Of a stretch of DNA of 31,235 nt, positions 17,581-25,323 are shown in pieces. The first letter of the stretch is position 1. Each line of letters starts with the position of its first letter. The notes below the pieces were generated by a model that ran no database searches, was not told the DNA's origin, and worked only from the letters and a program-made list of their open reading frames with translations. Source of the stretch: JBHGBM01 sp041946965 (GTDB lineage Bacteria > Acidobacteriota > Terriglobia > Bryobacterales > Bryobacteraceae); the NCBI GenBank assembly GCA_041946965.1, contig JBHGBM010000067.1:1-31235 (forward strand), read 5' to 3'. The position numbers and the translations under genes were made by a program.

Positions 17581-18009
17581 TTAAGCCGTTTCTGCGAACA
17601 CCACCCTGTGGCCTGCGCGCTCCAGCCTGCATGCCAGCTTTTCCTCGGCAGTGCGCCACCACCGCCGCTTGCGGCCGGCCAGCACCACCAACGGGTAAGG
17701 CTCGAGCGCACCGGCCAGGGTCTCCACGCCGTCGCGGCAAAGGTAAAACCGCACGCAAGTTTCCACCGGGCTCTCTTCCACAATCCGGCGCACCCGGTTC
17801 TCGATCCAGTCGAGCAATACGGGCGGCTCGGTCAAGGGCAGCGGGAAGGGCACAACACACGGAACCAGGAGGGTGATCCGGGCCCCTGTACGCCGGGCCA
17901 GTTCCGCTGCCGCCCCCATCGCCGCCATTATCCGTGCCGCGGAGGTGAAGACCACGGCGATGTCGGCCACGCATCCGGCCCTTTCCGCGGTTACTTGTCT
18001 CGACCCCAT
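17581..18009 (-). CDS. Small UspA-like protein beside kdpDE
   Basis: 142 residues. The fold looks like a single universal-stress-protein alpha/beta domain: beta strand IAVVFTSA (residues 17-24), helix RIMAAMGAAAELARRTGA, strand RITLLVP, a Pro-rich loop (PFPLPLTEPP), a long helix, strand VRFYLC, helix, and strand PLVVLAGRKRRWW with a basic patch. The closing strand is HRVVFAE. No clear ATP-binding G-2x-G-9x-G motif is seen, so nucleotide binding is doubtful. The ATG at 18009 fits a leaderless start 5 nt after TACGCT; a GTG at 17970 is an alternative. It lies downstream of kdpE behind a six-unit 11-bp repeat array. I infer a role in potassium or envelope stress, possibly replacing the Usp domain missing from the neighbouring KdpD. 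Hypothetical otherwise. Confidence 0.75.
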   Translation of the reverse strand: MGSRQVTAERAGCVADIAVVFTSAARIMAAMGAAAELARRTGARITLLVPCVVPFPLPLTEPPVLLDWIENRVRRIVEESPVETCVRFYLCRDGVETLAGALEPYPLVVLAGRKRRWWRTAEEKLACRLERAGHRVVFAETA

Positions 18010-18014
18010 GCCAA

Positions 18015-18020
18015 AGCGTA
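18015..18020 (-). promoter_or_regulatory. Candidate -10 hexamer of UspA-like gene
   Basis: TACGCT on the minus strand lies 5 nt after the end of the 11-bp repeat array and 5 nt before the ATG at 18009. No -35 consensus is present, as expected for an activator-dependent promoter whose activator sits over the -35 region. The layout matches that before the transporter gene. Confidence 0.5.
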
Positions 18021-18025
18021 CGATG

Positions 18026-18091
18026 CAAGCCCTGAATAAGACATAGAGAAGCCGTTAAGAAGTCATGGAAATACCGTAAAGACTCCGTAAA
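18026..18091 (-). promoter_or_regulatory. Array of six 11-bp direct repeats, probable KdpE/OmpR-type binding sites
   Basis: Read on the minus strand, six consecutive 11-mers follow without spacers: TTTACGGAGTC, TTTACGGTATT, TCCATGACTTC, TTAACGGCTTC, TCTATGTCTTA, TTCAGGGCTTG. All start with T, have A at position 4 and G at position 6, and most keep TTxAYG at the left; four end in TTC, TTA or TTG. The 11-bp period places each unit on the same DNA face. OmpR/PhoB-family regulators bind such tandem direct repeats as head-to-tail dimers. The array starts 10 bp after the kdpE stop and ends 5 bp before the -10 of the UspA-like gene. KdpE as the binder is inferred from proximity and from a second array before the transporter. 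Confidence 0.75.
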
Positions 18092-18101
18092 GACGCTCCG
18101 T

Positions 18102-18800
18102 CTACGCGGGCTGAGGCTCGCCCACGAAGCGGTAGCCGACCCACGGTTCCGTGGCAATATACTGAGGGCGATCCGGTTCCAGCTCGATTTTCTTGCGAAG
18201 GTTTCTGACAAATACCCGGAGATACTCCGTCTGGTCGCCGTAATCCGGCCCCCAAACGGCTTGCAGCAATTCCCTGTGCGGCACCACCTGGTTGGCGCGC
18301 TCGGTTAAGTAGTGCAGCAGGTCGAGCTCTTTGGGGGTGAGGTGGGCGGTGGTCACGCCGTTCGAGACCGTTCGCGCGGAATAGTCGATCAGCAGTTGGC
18401 CGGCGCGAATCCTGCCCTGGCAGGATTGCGCGGCCGGCGTGCGCCTGAGCGCCGCGCGTATGCGGGCCAGAAGCTCCGGCGTGCTGAACGGCTTGGTGAC
18501 GAAGTCATCGGCGCCCGCGTCCAACGCCTGGACCTTGTCGGCTTCCGCGTTCCGGACCGTCAGCATGATGACGGCAATATCGGTGTCGGCGCGGACCAAC
18601 CGGCAGGCCTCAAGACCGCCCATGCCCGGCATGTTCATATCGAGCAACACGAGATTCGGACGGAACGCGCGTACCTTTTCGAGCGCTTCCTCGCCGGTCT
18701 TCGCTTCATCCACCTCATATCCCGCACCCGCCAGCGTCGTGCGCATTACCCGGCGGATGTGCGGTTCATCGTCCACGATCAGAATGCGGCCTGCGCTCAA
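18102..18800 (-). CDS. kdpE: KdpE-like response regulator
   Basis: 232 residues, OmpR/PhoB class. The receiver domain covers residues 5-120: acidic pair Asp10-Asp11, phospho-acceptor Asp54 in LVLLDMNMPGMGG, Thr81 in IMLTVRN and Lys103 in FVTKPFS. The C-terminal winged helix (about 132-230) has LTPKELDLLHYLTERANQVV and QTEYLRVFVRNLRKKIE, close to KdpE of other bacteria. The start is TTG at 18800, overlapping the kdpD stop as TTGA, so the pair is translationally coupled. KdpD phosphorylates KdpE when potassium is limiting or under salt stress, and KdpE classically activates kdpFABC. No kdpFABC genes are in the window, so the likely targets are the two nearby promoters with 11-bp repeat arrays. 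Confidence 0.93.
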   Translation of the reverse strand: MSAGRILIVDDEPHIRRVMRTTLAGAGYEVDEAKTGEEALEKVRAFRPNLVLLDMNMPGMGGLEACRLVRADTDIAVIMLTVRNAEADKVQALDAGADDFVTKPFSTPELLARIRAALRRTPAAQSCQGRIRAGQLLIDYSARTVSNGVTTAHLTPKELDLLHYLTERANQVVPHRELLQAVWGPDYGDQTEYLRVFVRNLRKKIELEPDRPQYIATEPWVGYRFVGEPQPA

Positions 18801-20254
18801 TTCCTTGCCCCCTCGTTCGCCAGCGGCAGCGTCAGCCGAAACCTGGTCCCATCCGGGCCGCTGGCGGCCGTCAGGTCGCCCATGTGCGCCTGCGCGATCC
18901 GCTGAGCGATGCTCAAGCCCAGCCCCGAGCCGGGTATCCGATGTTTCACGGAGGGGCTTCGGTAGAAACGGTCGAAAATCCGCTTCATCTCCTCCGCCGG
19001 TATGGCTTTTCCGCGGTTGGTGACATCCAGCCGGATAAACCCGTCGCCGTGGCCGATTCGAACCTGCACGGCCGATTCCGGCGGCGAATACTTCAGCGCG
19101 TTGTCCAAAAGCTGTTTGACCGCGAGTTTCAACAGACGGCGGTCGAACCTGGCCGGAGGCGCCGGCCCGTCCACGACGACAGTCACCCGGCGGCTGCCGC
19201 CATCGGTCTTCATGGACTCGACCACTTCCCGGACCGCCTCGCATGGATCCGAAATCTGCCAGGCCACATCGATCCTCGCCGTGTCCAGCCGCGCCATGTC
19301 GATGGCGTCGTCGATCAGGTTCCGCAAATGATCGGCTTCCTCGTCGGCGATGCGCAATAACTCGATCCTGCTTTCCTCCGCTTGCCCGGGAACGGCCAAC
19401 AGCGAGGTGGTGGCGGCCTTGATGGAGGTGAGGGGCGTCTTGAGTTCGTGTGCCAGGGCATCGATAAGAGTTGTCCGCAGTTGATCGCTTTGCCGCGCAG
19501 CCTCCACCTGGTGCGCCAGATCCTGCGCCCGCGCCCGCTCCAACCCGATGGCCACAAGATTCGCGATGCCCTCCACCAGTGTGGCCGGCATCCGGCCGCC
19601 CTGTAAGGCCAGGCTGGCGACCGGCTCGCCTCCGATGCGGACGGCCGCAATCTGGCGCGCCCCCGGCGGGTCGGAAAACGACCGGCCTTCCCTGGCCGAT
19701 TCGCGAAGCTGTTCGTCCATGCCTCCGAATGGTTTCGGCCCGGCGCGGTAAAACGCGTCTGTCTGACGTTCGTAGAGCACCGCGGCGCTAAGCTCGAAGA
19801 CGTCCGCGAGCGTCCGCGCGAGCTGCTGCGGAAAGGGTTCCGCGCCGCCGGTCATCAGAATGCCACGGCTGAAGGCGTAGAGCCGTTCCAGATCCCGCTG
19901 CTTCCTGACCGCGTCGAGGGCCCGGCGTTTGGCGATTGCCGATAGCCGGCTCGCGATGACCGAAGTCGCCAGAAAACTGCCCAGCGCAACCCAGTTGTGC
20001 GGATCCGCAATGGTGAAGGCGCCGATGGGCGGAAAGAAAAAGAAATTGAATCCCAGCGTGGCCGCAAGCGATGCAACCAGGGCTTCGAGAAATCCCCACG
20101 TGCTGGCAATGACCAGGATCAGCAAAAGATAACCGAAACCGGCCGTGGCCGCGTTGACACGGGCCAAATCGTGCGTCGCGAAGGTATAAGCCGCGACTCC
20201 GGCCAGCGACAATGCTAGCCGGACCGCGACCCGGCGCAATGACCCGTCTGGCAT
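18797..20254 (-). CDS. Short KdpD-like sensor histidine kinase without KdpD/Usp N-terminal half
   Basis: 485 residues from the ATG at 20254; an ATG at 20356 is in frame but adds only Arg/Pro-rich sequence. Full KdpD has about 900 residues. This one starts directly with the DUF4118 membrane domain, roughly residues 9-105, with the signature FNFFFFPPIGAFTIADPHNW between helices. A GAF-like domain follows (about 120-240). The kinase core has the H-box LIDALAHELKTPLTSIKA (His269), N-box KQLLDNALKYSPP, and G-boxes RIFDRFYRS and GSGLGLSIAQ. The Walker-containing KdpD domain and the Usp domain that precede the membrane helices in E. coli KdpD are absent. It is followed by kdpE (4-bp overlap) and preceded by the transporter gene, 112 bp upstream, probably in one operon. 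A TAGAAT hexamer 8 nt before the ATG may be an additional promoter. Confidence 0.92.
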   Translation of the reverse strand: MPDGSLRRVAVRLALSLAGVAAYTFATHDLARVNAATAGFGYLLLILVIASTWGFLEALVASLAATLGFNFFFFPPIGAFTIADPHNWVALGSFLATSVIASRLSAIAKRRALDAVRKQRDLERLYAFSRGILMTGGAEPFPQQLARTLADVFELSAAVLYERQTDAFYRAGPKPFGGMDEQLRESAREGRSFSDPPGARQIAAVRIGGEPVASLALQGGRMPATLVEGIANLVAIGLERARAQDLAHQVEAARQSDQLRTTLIDALAHELKTPLTSIKAATTSLLAVPGQAEESRIELLRIADEEADHLRNLIDDAIDMARLDTARIDVAWQISDPCEAVREVVESMKTDGGSRRVTVVVDGPAPPARFDRRLLKLAVKQLLDNALKYSPPESAVQVRIGHGDGFIRLDVTNRGKAIPAEEMKRIFDRFYRSPSVKHRIPGSGLGLSIAQRIAQAHMGDLTAASGPDGTRFRLTLPLANEGARN

Positions 20255-20366
20255 CCGCCCATATTCTAGCCCTTCACGGAACGGCCGGGGCGGCAGGCGT
20301 CCCGGCGTGACGAGGGCGGCCGATAGCCGCCTCGGGCGTGGATGCGATGTGTCCATCTGCTCCGGC

Positions 20367-22604
20367 TCAAGTGACGGAAGGGCGCCCTTCCACTTCGGAC
20401 CGCAATTCCTCGATCAGTTGCGGCGCCGCCGGCGAGTTCAATTCCTGCTCGAAGCGGCGCAGCGCCGCCCGGACCACATCGCGGTGGTGCAGCTTTGCAC
20501 CGATCTGCTCGCGGCTCAGTTCCACCCACAGCCGATGCACCAGTTCCACGTCATCCGGCCAGAGCCGCGGCGGATGCGGTCCCAAATTGTAATACGCCGA
20601 TTCGCCCTGGGGAAGCACGATCTCAAACGAGACCGCCGGCCGCGGCTCGGGCAGCAACTCCCAGGCCAACCCGAGCGCGTGGGCCTGTTCATCCACGCTC
20701 CGGGCCCCGGAGGTCCCCGCAACGATGCGCGATGACTGAAGTCTCTGCGCAATTTGAACCACGGCCAGGTTGGGGTCGGTCCCGGGGATGGCCAGAAGGC
20801 TGACCGGCTTTCCCGCTTTCTCGGCGAGGTTTACCACCTTGGTAAACAGCAGCGTCTCGGTATCCCCGAAAATCTGTTGCGGCTCCAGGCCGTATTCGCC
20901 GGCGCCGGCGGTATTCACCAGCCTCACCGAGAGCGCCACGATATCCATCTTCCGCGTATCGGTTTTCTCCAGGACCTTTCTCAGGTGGTCCAGCCGGTGG
21001 GGATTCCGCACCGCGACGAGCACATTGCCGGGCCGGATGCCGGTCGCATCCGGCGACGGGCTGTCGATCACTTCCACGCGGAACTTCTCCATCTCGGTTT
21101 GCCGGCCGGAAGTTCGCTTCCCGTGATATTTCTCCGACAAGACGAATACCGTGAAGAAAAACACCGTGAACGCCGTTCCGGATATCGTGGCCGCCTGCTT
21201 CGTGAGCACGTTGATCGCCGCCAGCAGGAAGAGCGCCACCGTGATCAGCCCCAGCCCCACCGGGATCTCCGTGCCGCCGATGCAGAAGTTCAGCGGCACC
21301 TTCCACTCGCGCGCCTTGGGGCGTTTATAGCGCAGCACCAGCACGGAAAGAGCCTTCATGAAGAAGCTCCACATCACGCCGAAGGCGTACGCCTCGCCGA
21401 GCAGGTAGACATCCCCCCGGCTGATCACGATGGTCGCGATCTGAAGCAGGGCGATCAGGTTGATGATCCGGTGCGATGTGCCGAACTTGCGGTGAGGATG
21501 GCGGAACCAATCCGGAAGAACCCCGTCTTCGGCAACCCTGTTGAGCACGCCGTTGGATCCGATGATCGAAGTATTGATGGCGCCCGCGAGAATCAACGTT
21601 CCCACCAGGACGACGAATCCGTGAAACAGCAGCCGGAGGCTCTCCGGACCGGCGAGGTACATCGACAGACCCCCGATCAGGTTGTCGAGAAACTTCGTCC
21701 GCTCCGTGTCCGGGATGATCATGACCGCGAAGAACGACACCAGCGACGTGAACAACATGCTGTAAAGAAAGATCACGAAACCGGCCTTCTCGAGGTTCTT
21801 CAGCTTCGGGTGCGCGATTTCGCGGTACACCTGCGCCATGCTCTCCTCGCCGCTCATCGCCAGCAGCGAGTGTCCCAGGCCGGCGAGGATCGCGATGAGG
21901 GGAATCGCGGGCAACGCCGTACCCCTCAGCCAGCCAAGCGCCTCGCCGCGGAAATGGATGTTGGCCATGACCGGCGCCGGCACGGGCGAGTATCCCTTGG
22001 TCGCAATGGTGACCAGGCACCACGCGATCAGGATGACGACCATGGCGGTGGTCACTTGCATGATTCGCAGGGCTTTCTGGCTCGATTCCGGGATGCCGAT
22101 GATGTTCTTCCGCCAGAAATAGACGGTCACCGCGATCGCAAATGCCGCCGCGAAGTACGGCGGGTGTATGTGAACGTTGTTGAGCCGAAAGAGTTCCGCG
22201 GTCTCGTTAAGCAGCCCGCCGAGATAGAGTCCCGCGCTCACGCCGCTGATCGGGCCGGTGAGCACGTAATCGAACATCAGCGCGGAGACCGAAAACTTGG
22301 CCAGCGTCCCTCCCAATGCTTCGTGGACGACCTTATAGACGCCGCCTCTCACGAACATGCTGCAACTCTCGATGTACACGGCTCGCACCGCGTACGAGAA
22401 AAGCATGATCGCCAGGATGAACCAGGGAGCCGCCTTTCCGATTGCCGCCTCCGCGATGCCCCCGATGTAGTAGGCGGTGGATGCCAGGTCGTTCAAGACG
22501 ATGGCGGCGGCCCGCCAGAAAGAGATGAAGGACAGCATCACGGAGGTCGCCACGACCACCTTGGTCGCGCCGAACCGTTGATCCGAGACCCCCGGCAGAC
22601 TCAT
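20367..22604 (-). CDS. APC-superfamily transporter with C-terminal Usp-like domain, KimA-like candidate
   Basis: 745 residues. Residues 1-500 form about 12 membrane helices of the LeuT/APC fold, with SFWRAAAIVLNDLASTAYYI in helix 1, GGVYKVVHEALGG, MFDYVLTGPISGVSAGLYLG and IIGIPESSQKALRIMQ. The last 230 residues are cytoplasmic, with Usp-like strands (NVLVAVRNPHRLDHLRKVLE, KPVSLLAIPGTDPNLAVVQI, SSRIVAGTSGARS). The layout (APC core plus Usp-like tail) and local sequence patterns resemble the potassium importer KimA of Bacillus more than ordinary amino-acid permeases, although automated annotation would probably say amino acid permease. It heads the transporter-kdpD-kdpE operon behind a four-unit 11-bp repeat array. 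Potassium as substrate is inferred from context and architecture. The ATG lies 6 nt after TAGACT, with no Shine-Dalgarno sequence, suggesting a leaderless mRNA. Confidence 0.88.
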   Translation of the reverse strand: MSLPGVSDQRFGATKVVVATSVMLSFISFWRAAAIVLNDLASTAYYIGGIAEAAIGKAAPWFILAIMLFSYAVRAVYIESCSMFVRGGVYKVVHEALGGTLAKFSVSALMFDYVLTGPISGVSAGLYLGGLLNETAELFRLNNVHIHPPYFAAAFAIAVTVYFWRKNIIGIPESSQKALRIMQVTTAMVVILIAWCLVTIATKGYSPVPAPVMANIHFRGEALGWLRGTALPAIPLIAILAGLGHSLLAMSGEESMAQVYREIAHPKLKNLEKAGFVIFLYSMLFTSLVSFFAVMIIPDTERTKFLDNLIGGLSMYLAGPESLRLLFHGFVVLVGTLILAGAINTSIIGSNGVLNRVAEDGVLPDWFRHPHRKFGTSHRIINLIALLQIATIVISRGDVYLLGEAYAFGVMWSFFMKALSVLVLRYKRPKAREWKVPLNFCIGGTEIPVGLGLITVALFLLAAINVLTKQAATISGTAFTVFFFTVFVLSEKYHGKRTSGRQTEMEKFRVEVIDSPSPDATGIRPGNVLVAVRNPHRLDHLRKVLEKTDTRKMDIVALSVRLVNTAGAGEYGLEPQQIFGDTETLLFTKVVNLAEKAGKPVSLLAIPGTDPNLAVVQIAQRLQSSRIVAGTSGARSVDEQAHALGLAWELLPEPRPAVSFEIVLPQGESAYYNLGPHPPRLWPDDVELVHRLWVELSREQIGAKLHHRDVVRAALRRFEQELNSPAAPQLIEELRSEVEGRPSVT

Positions 22605-22610
22605 TCACGC

Positions 22611-22616
22611 AGTCTA
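22611..22616 (-). promoter_or_regulatory. Candidate -10 hexamer of the transporter-kdpDE operon
   Basis: TAGACT lies 5 nt after the 11-bp repeat array and 6 nt before the ATG at 22604, so transcription would begin at or next to the A of the start codon. There is no -35 match at 16-18 bp, consistent with dependence on an activator bound to the array. Confidence 0.5.
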
Positions 22617-22621
22617 GGCAA

Positions 22622-22665
22622 TTGCGCCTGAAGAACGCATGAAGAAGTCATAAACAATTCGTAAA
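22622..22665 (-). promoter_or_regulatory. Array of four 11-bp direct repeats, probable KdpE/OmpR-type binding sites
   Basis: On the minus strand four abutting 11-mers are seen: TTTACGAATTG, TTTATGACTTC, TTCATGCGTTC, TTCAGGCGCAA. They share TTYAYG at the left and TTC or TTG at the right in the first three. They match the repeat units before the UspA-like gene: unit 1 there begins TTTACGG, and both arrays end in a TTCAGG unit. Both end 5 bp from a TANNCT hexamer. The rest of the 130-bp gap to the patatin gene holds nothing recognisable. Confidence 0.75.
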
Positions 22666-22734
22666 GGCTCGCGCGGGCGCTCGGCGCGAAGGGAGCCGGG
22701 CGCATAAGCAGTCCGGCGCGGCGCGGGCTATCCG

Positions 22735-25212
22735 CTACCGGGCCGGCGACGCCCTTTCTTCCGGCTCCTCTTTCGTGCGGTACTTCGGCCCGCAGCGGAT
22801 GTATAGCGGGTCGATGAACCGCAGGTGCACCCACAGGAACAGCCAGCCGGTGGCGCACATCACCAGTGAAACCAACGCGCGTCCGGGCGAGCGGTGCAGC
22901 ACCTTGCCGGCCGCCCACAACAGCGCCAGCACCGCGGCGGCGAGCACGGCGTGGCCCAGCGTCAGCGCCGGCTCGCTCCAGAACGCGCTGATCCCCGCCG
23001 CCACGGCGGCGGCCGCGGCGATCCCCGCAATCACCGCGAGCGCCGCAAGGCCGCGCGAGACGCGGTACGCCTTGAACGAGCGGGACGCTGCGACGCGCAG
23101 CGCGCTCTTCAGCGCAGTCACCTCCGGGGCGCCCCCGGGCTGTCCGGCAATGGACTGAATGGCGCGGAAACGCCATGGCGCCTCCGGACCCTCGGCGGGG
23201 AAGGCCGGAACACCGCGCGGAAACTCCGCGGCGGTCATGGCGTACGCGCTGAACATCAGCGCGTCGGCTTCGCAATCGCCGAACGAATCCAGGTCCGTCC
23301 GCACGCCCGCGAGCAGCGCCTGGACGTCGCGCCGGACGCCGTGGCGCGTGAGCGGCGGAGCGGGCTGCGGGTCGGCCGGGTCCGGGCAGTCCAGCCAGTC
23401 CACCGTGCCGCCGCTCAGTCCCTTCTTCAGGTGTACGAACATCAACCCTTGCAGCACGCCGGAGTCGCGCAGATGCGAGAGCAATTGCACCTGCGATTCG
23501 CGCACGCGCGCCATCAGGATGCTGTTGGCACGCGCGGGCACCCCGAGATGGCCCGCCGGCGGGTCCGCCTCGGCTCCCGTCTGGCCGCTGGCGTCGCTCA
23601 CCAGCAGGACGGAGCAGTCCTGCTCCAGCAGGCTCGCCACGCCCTGGTTGTCGTAAACGCCGCCGTCCACCAGCCGCGTGGTGAAGCCGGGGTAGAGGCG
23701 CTCCATGGCGACCGGATCGAACAGGCCGGGGACGCACGCCGATGCGGCCACCGCCTGTCCCAGCCGCACGTTGCGCCACTCGAGGGGGGCTTCTTCGTGG
23801 TACATGCGCCGCAACCGCGGGTTGGCTTCGATCGCGGTGTCCATCCCCCGCGACGGCGGCTCGCCCATGAAGGTCGCGGTGAACTGCCAGTTGTGGCACG
23901 TATTCAGGGTGGTCGCATTCAGGATGAGAATGGGAACTTTCGCGCGCCGCCGCCAGTTGCCGCTCTTGGGCTGGAAGTCGGCGCAGCCGTGCGGCGTGAC
24001 CAGCAGGTCGCGCAGATAACGCGGGCCGCGGTGGCCGTCCTCGATGCGCGCGTAGAGTTCCCTCTCGTACAGATCGCCGAGCAGATCGCTGTTGGAGACG
24101 TTGCGCGAGCACAGCACGCGCAGGTTGCCGCGGAAACCCAGCAGCATGCGGGTGCGGATATTGCGCTGCACCCCCGCGAGAAACTGGCGCTCCATGCGCC
24201 CCACCAACTCGATATAGTCTTCGCGGGTGATCTCCGCGTCCGGCTTGGATTCGAGCAGGCGCTTGAGTTCCAGGTAGTAATAGGCGCCGAGTATGGAACC
24301 GCCCGAAACGCACGAGATCACTTCCACGTGCCGCAGCATGTCCAGCTCGGCCAAGCGCGCGAACACGCCGATGTGAAACAGCGAAGCGCGAAAACCTCCG
24401 CCCGAAAGCGCCAGCCCCACTTTGCCGCGCACGAAGGACTCGGCGAAGAGCGCGTCGCCTCCCAGCAGCGCCGGCAGGACGGCGTCCAGGTCCGGACCCG
24501 GGCGTCCCAACCGCACCAGTTGCGCCACGCGCCGCGCGGTGGCCTCGAGTTGCCACCCCGGCACCTGGAAACCGGCGGCGGCCAGCATCCAGCGGCGAGC
24601 CGCGGCGTAATCACCCGAGCCCAGATAACATTCCCCGAGGTTGGCGCAGACGGCATACTCGGCCGGGTCCAGCCGCGCCAACACCGCGACGGCGGCCCCG
24701 CGCACCTCGGCGGCTCGTTGTGTGTCGCCGAGCAGGTCGAGCGTGAGAGCCGCGTTCACGGCGCTCTGGCCGCGGTCCGGTTCGATGCCGGACTGCATGG
24801 CCGCCAGGTAGCAGTCGCGCGCGGCTTCCAGGTGCGATTTCGAGCCGTAGGCGTACCATCGCTGGCACTCCACGTCGCCGCTGATGCCGAAACACTCCTG
24901 GCGCAAGGCGGAGCCGGGCGGGCAATCGTCGAGCGCCTGGCGCAGCATGAGTGTGGCGGTTTCCAGCCGCGAGGCGAGCGGCAGGTCCGGATCCTTGAAC
25001 GTGCAGAAGGCCAGGTCCACGCGCATTTCCAGGCGGTGGGCGACACCGGCGGCCTCGGGAGTTTCCAGCGCGGCTTGCAGCACCCGGCGGGCATAGCCGA
25101 TCCGGTTCTGGTCCCGCAGGCGGCGCGCCAGCGCGAAGAGCTGTTCGGGGTCGCCCCCCCGCGACGCGATGGCGATGCGCGCTGCTTCCACATCGGCGTT
25201 AGGAATTCGCAT
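22735..25212 (-). CDS. Patatin-like phospholipase with N-terminal helical repeats and C-terminal membrane helices
   Basis: 825 residues. Residues 1-250 are alpha-helical repeat-like sequence resembling TPR/TRAFs-binding regions (ARDCYLAAMQSG, QSAVNAALTLDLLGD, CANLGECYLGSGDYAAARRW). The patatin domain follows: oxyanion loop LALSGGGFRASLFHIG (about 267-282), nucleophile Ser303 in SCVSGGS, and the dyad Asp516 in LVDGGVYDN. The elbow reads CVSGG rather than GXSXG, as in several bacterial patatins. The last 110 residues hold about three hydrophobic helices (GLAALAVIAGIAAAAAVAAG, HAVLAAAVLALLWAAG, LVMCATGWLFLWVHL), which would tether it to the membrane. It should hydrolyse acyl lipids; the role is unknown. 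The ATG at 25212 has no Shine-Dalgarno sequence but lies 8 nt from a good promoter. Confidence 0.9.
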   Translation of the reverse strand: MRIPNADVEAARIAIASRGGDPEQLFALARRLRDQNRIGYARRVLQAALETPEAAGVAHRLEMRVDLAFCTFKDPDLPLASRLETATLMLRQALDDCPPGSALRQECFGISGDVECQRWYAYGSKSHLEAARDCYLAAMQSGIEPDRGQSAVNAALTLDLLGDTQRAAEVRGAAVAVLARLDPAEYAVCANLGECYLGSGDYAAARRWMLAAAGFQVPGWQLEATARRVAQLVRLGRPGPDLDAVLPALLGGDALFAESFVRGKVGLALSGGGFRASLFHIGVFARLAELDMLRHVEVISCVSGGSILGAYYYLELKRLLESKPDAEITREDYIELVGRMERQFLAGVQRNIRTRMLLGFRGNLRVLCSRNVSNSDLLGDLYERELYARIEDGHRGPRYLRDLLVTPHGCADFQPKSGNWRRRAKVPILILNATTLNTCHNWQFTATFMGEPPSRGMDTAIEANPRLRRMYHEEAPLEWRNVRLGQAVAASACVPGLFDPVAMERLYPGFTTRLVDGGVYDNQGVASLLEQDCSVLLVSDASGQTGAEADPPAGHLGVPARANSILMARVRESQVQLLSHLRDSGVLQGLMFVHLKKGLSGGTVDWLDCPDPADPQPAPPLTRHGVRRDVQALLAGVRTDLDSFGDCEADALMFSAYAMTAAEFPRGVPAFPAEGPEAPWRFRAIQSIAGQPGGAPEVTALKSALRVAASRSFKAYRVSRGLAALAVIAGIAAAAAVAAGISAFWSEPALTLGHAVLAAAVLALLWAAGKVLHRSPGRALVSLVMCATGWLFLWVHLRFIDPLYIRCGPKYRTKEEPEERASPAR

Positions 25213-25220
25213 GGATTTCG

Positions 25221-25249
25221 AGACTACCCTATCTTGCGCGCGGTTGCAA
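25221..25249 (-). promoter_or_regulatory. Candidate promoter of patatin-like gene
   Basis: TTGCAA (25244-25249) and TAGTCT (25221-25226) are separated by exactly 17 bp on the minus strand. The ATG follows 8 nt after the -10, so the leader would be only one or two bases. Confidence 0.45.
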
Positions 25250-25293
25250 ACGCGCCGCGTTATCGATGGCAGACGGGTGGAACTTCCGGTTAG

Positions 25294-25320
25294 AATTGGG
25301 ATTTGGTTGGAGGACCAATT
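25294..25320 (+). promoter_or_regulatory. Ribosome binding site held in small alternative hairpins
   Basis: GGAGG (25309-25313), the only Shine-Dalgarno sequence for the ATG at 25324, lies in the loop of TTGGT/ACCAA (25303-25318). It would also be enclosed by a competing AATTGG/CCAATT pairing (25294-25320). Short stems like these could tune ribosome access, but they are weak and may be chance. A TAGAAT hexamer at 25291-25296 is a possible -10. Confidence 0.3.
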
Positions 25321-25323
25321 CGC

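Noticed and set aside
18026..18091. Short tandem repeats as a possible CRISPR
   Set aside because: Units of 11 bp abut without spacers and lie directly at a promoter, so a protein-binding array fits and CRISPR does not.
18801..19244. Longer KdpE with 150 extra N-terminal residues
   Set aside because: The extension is kdpD read in another frame; the receiver domain begins right after the TTG at 18800.
20754..25293. Two very long plus-strand frames (20754-22631, 22894-25293)
   Set aside because: They mirror the transporter and patatin genes and have no recognisable motifs.
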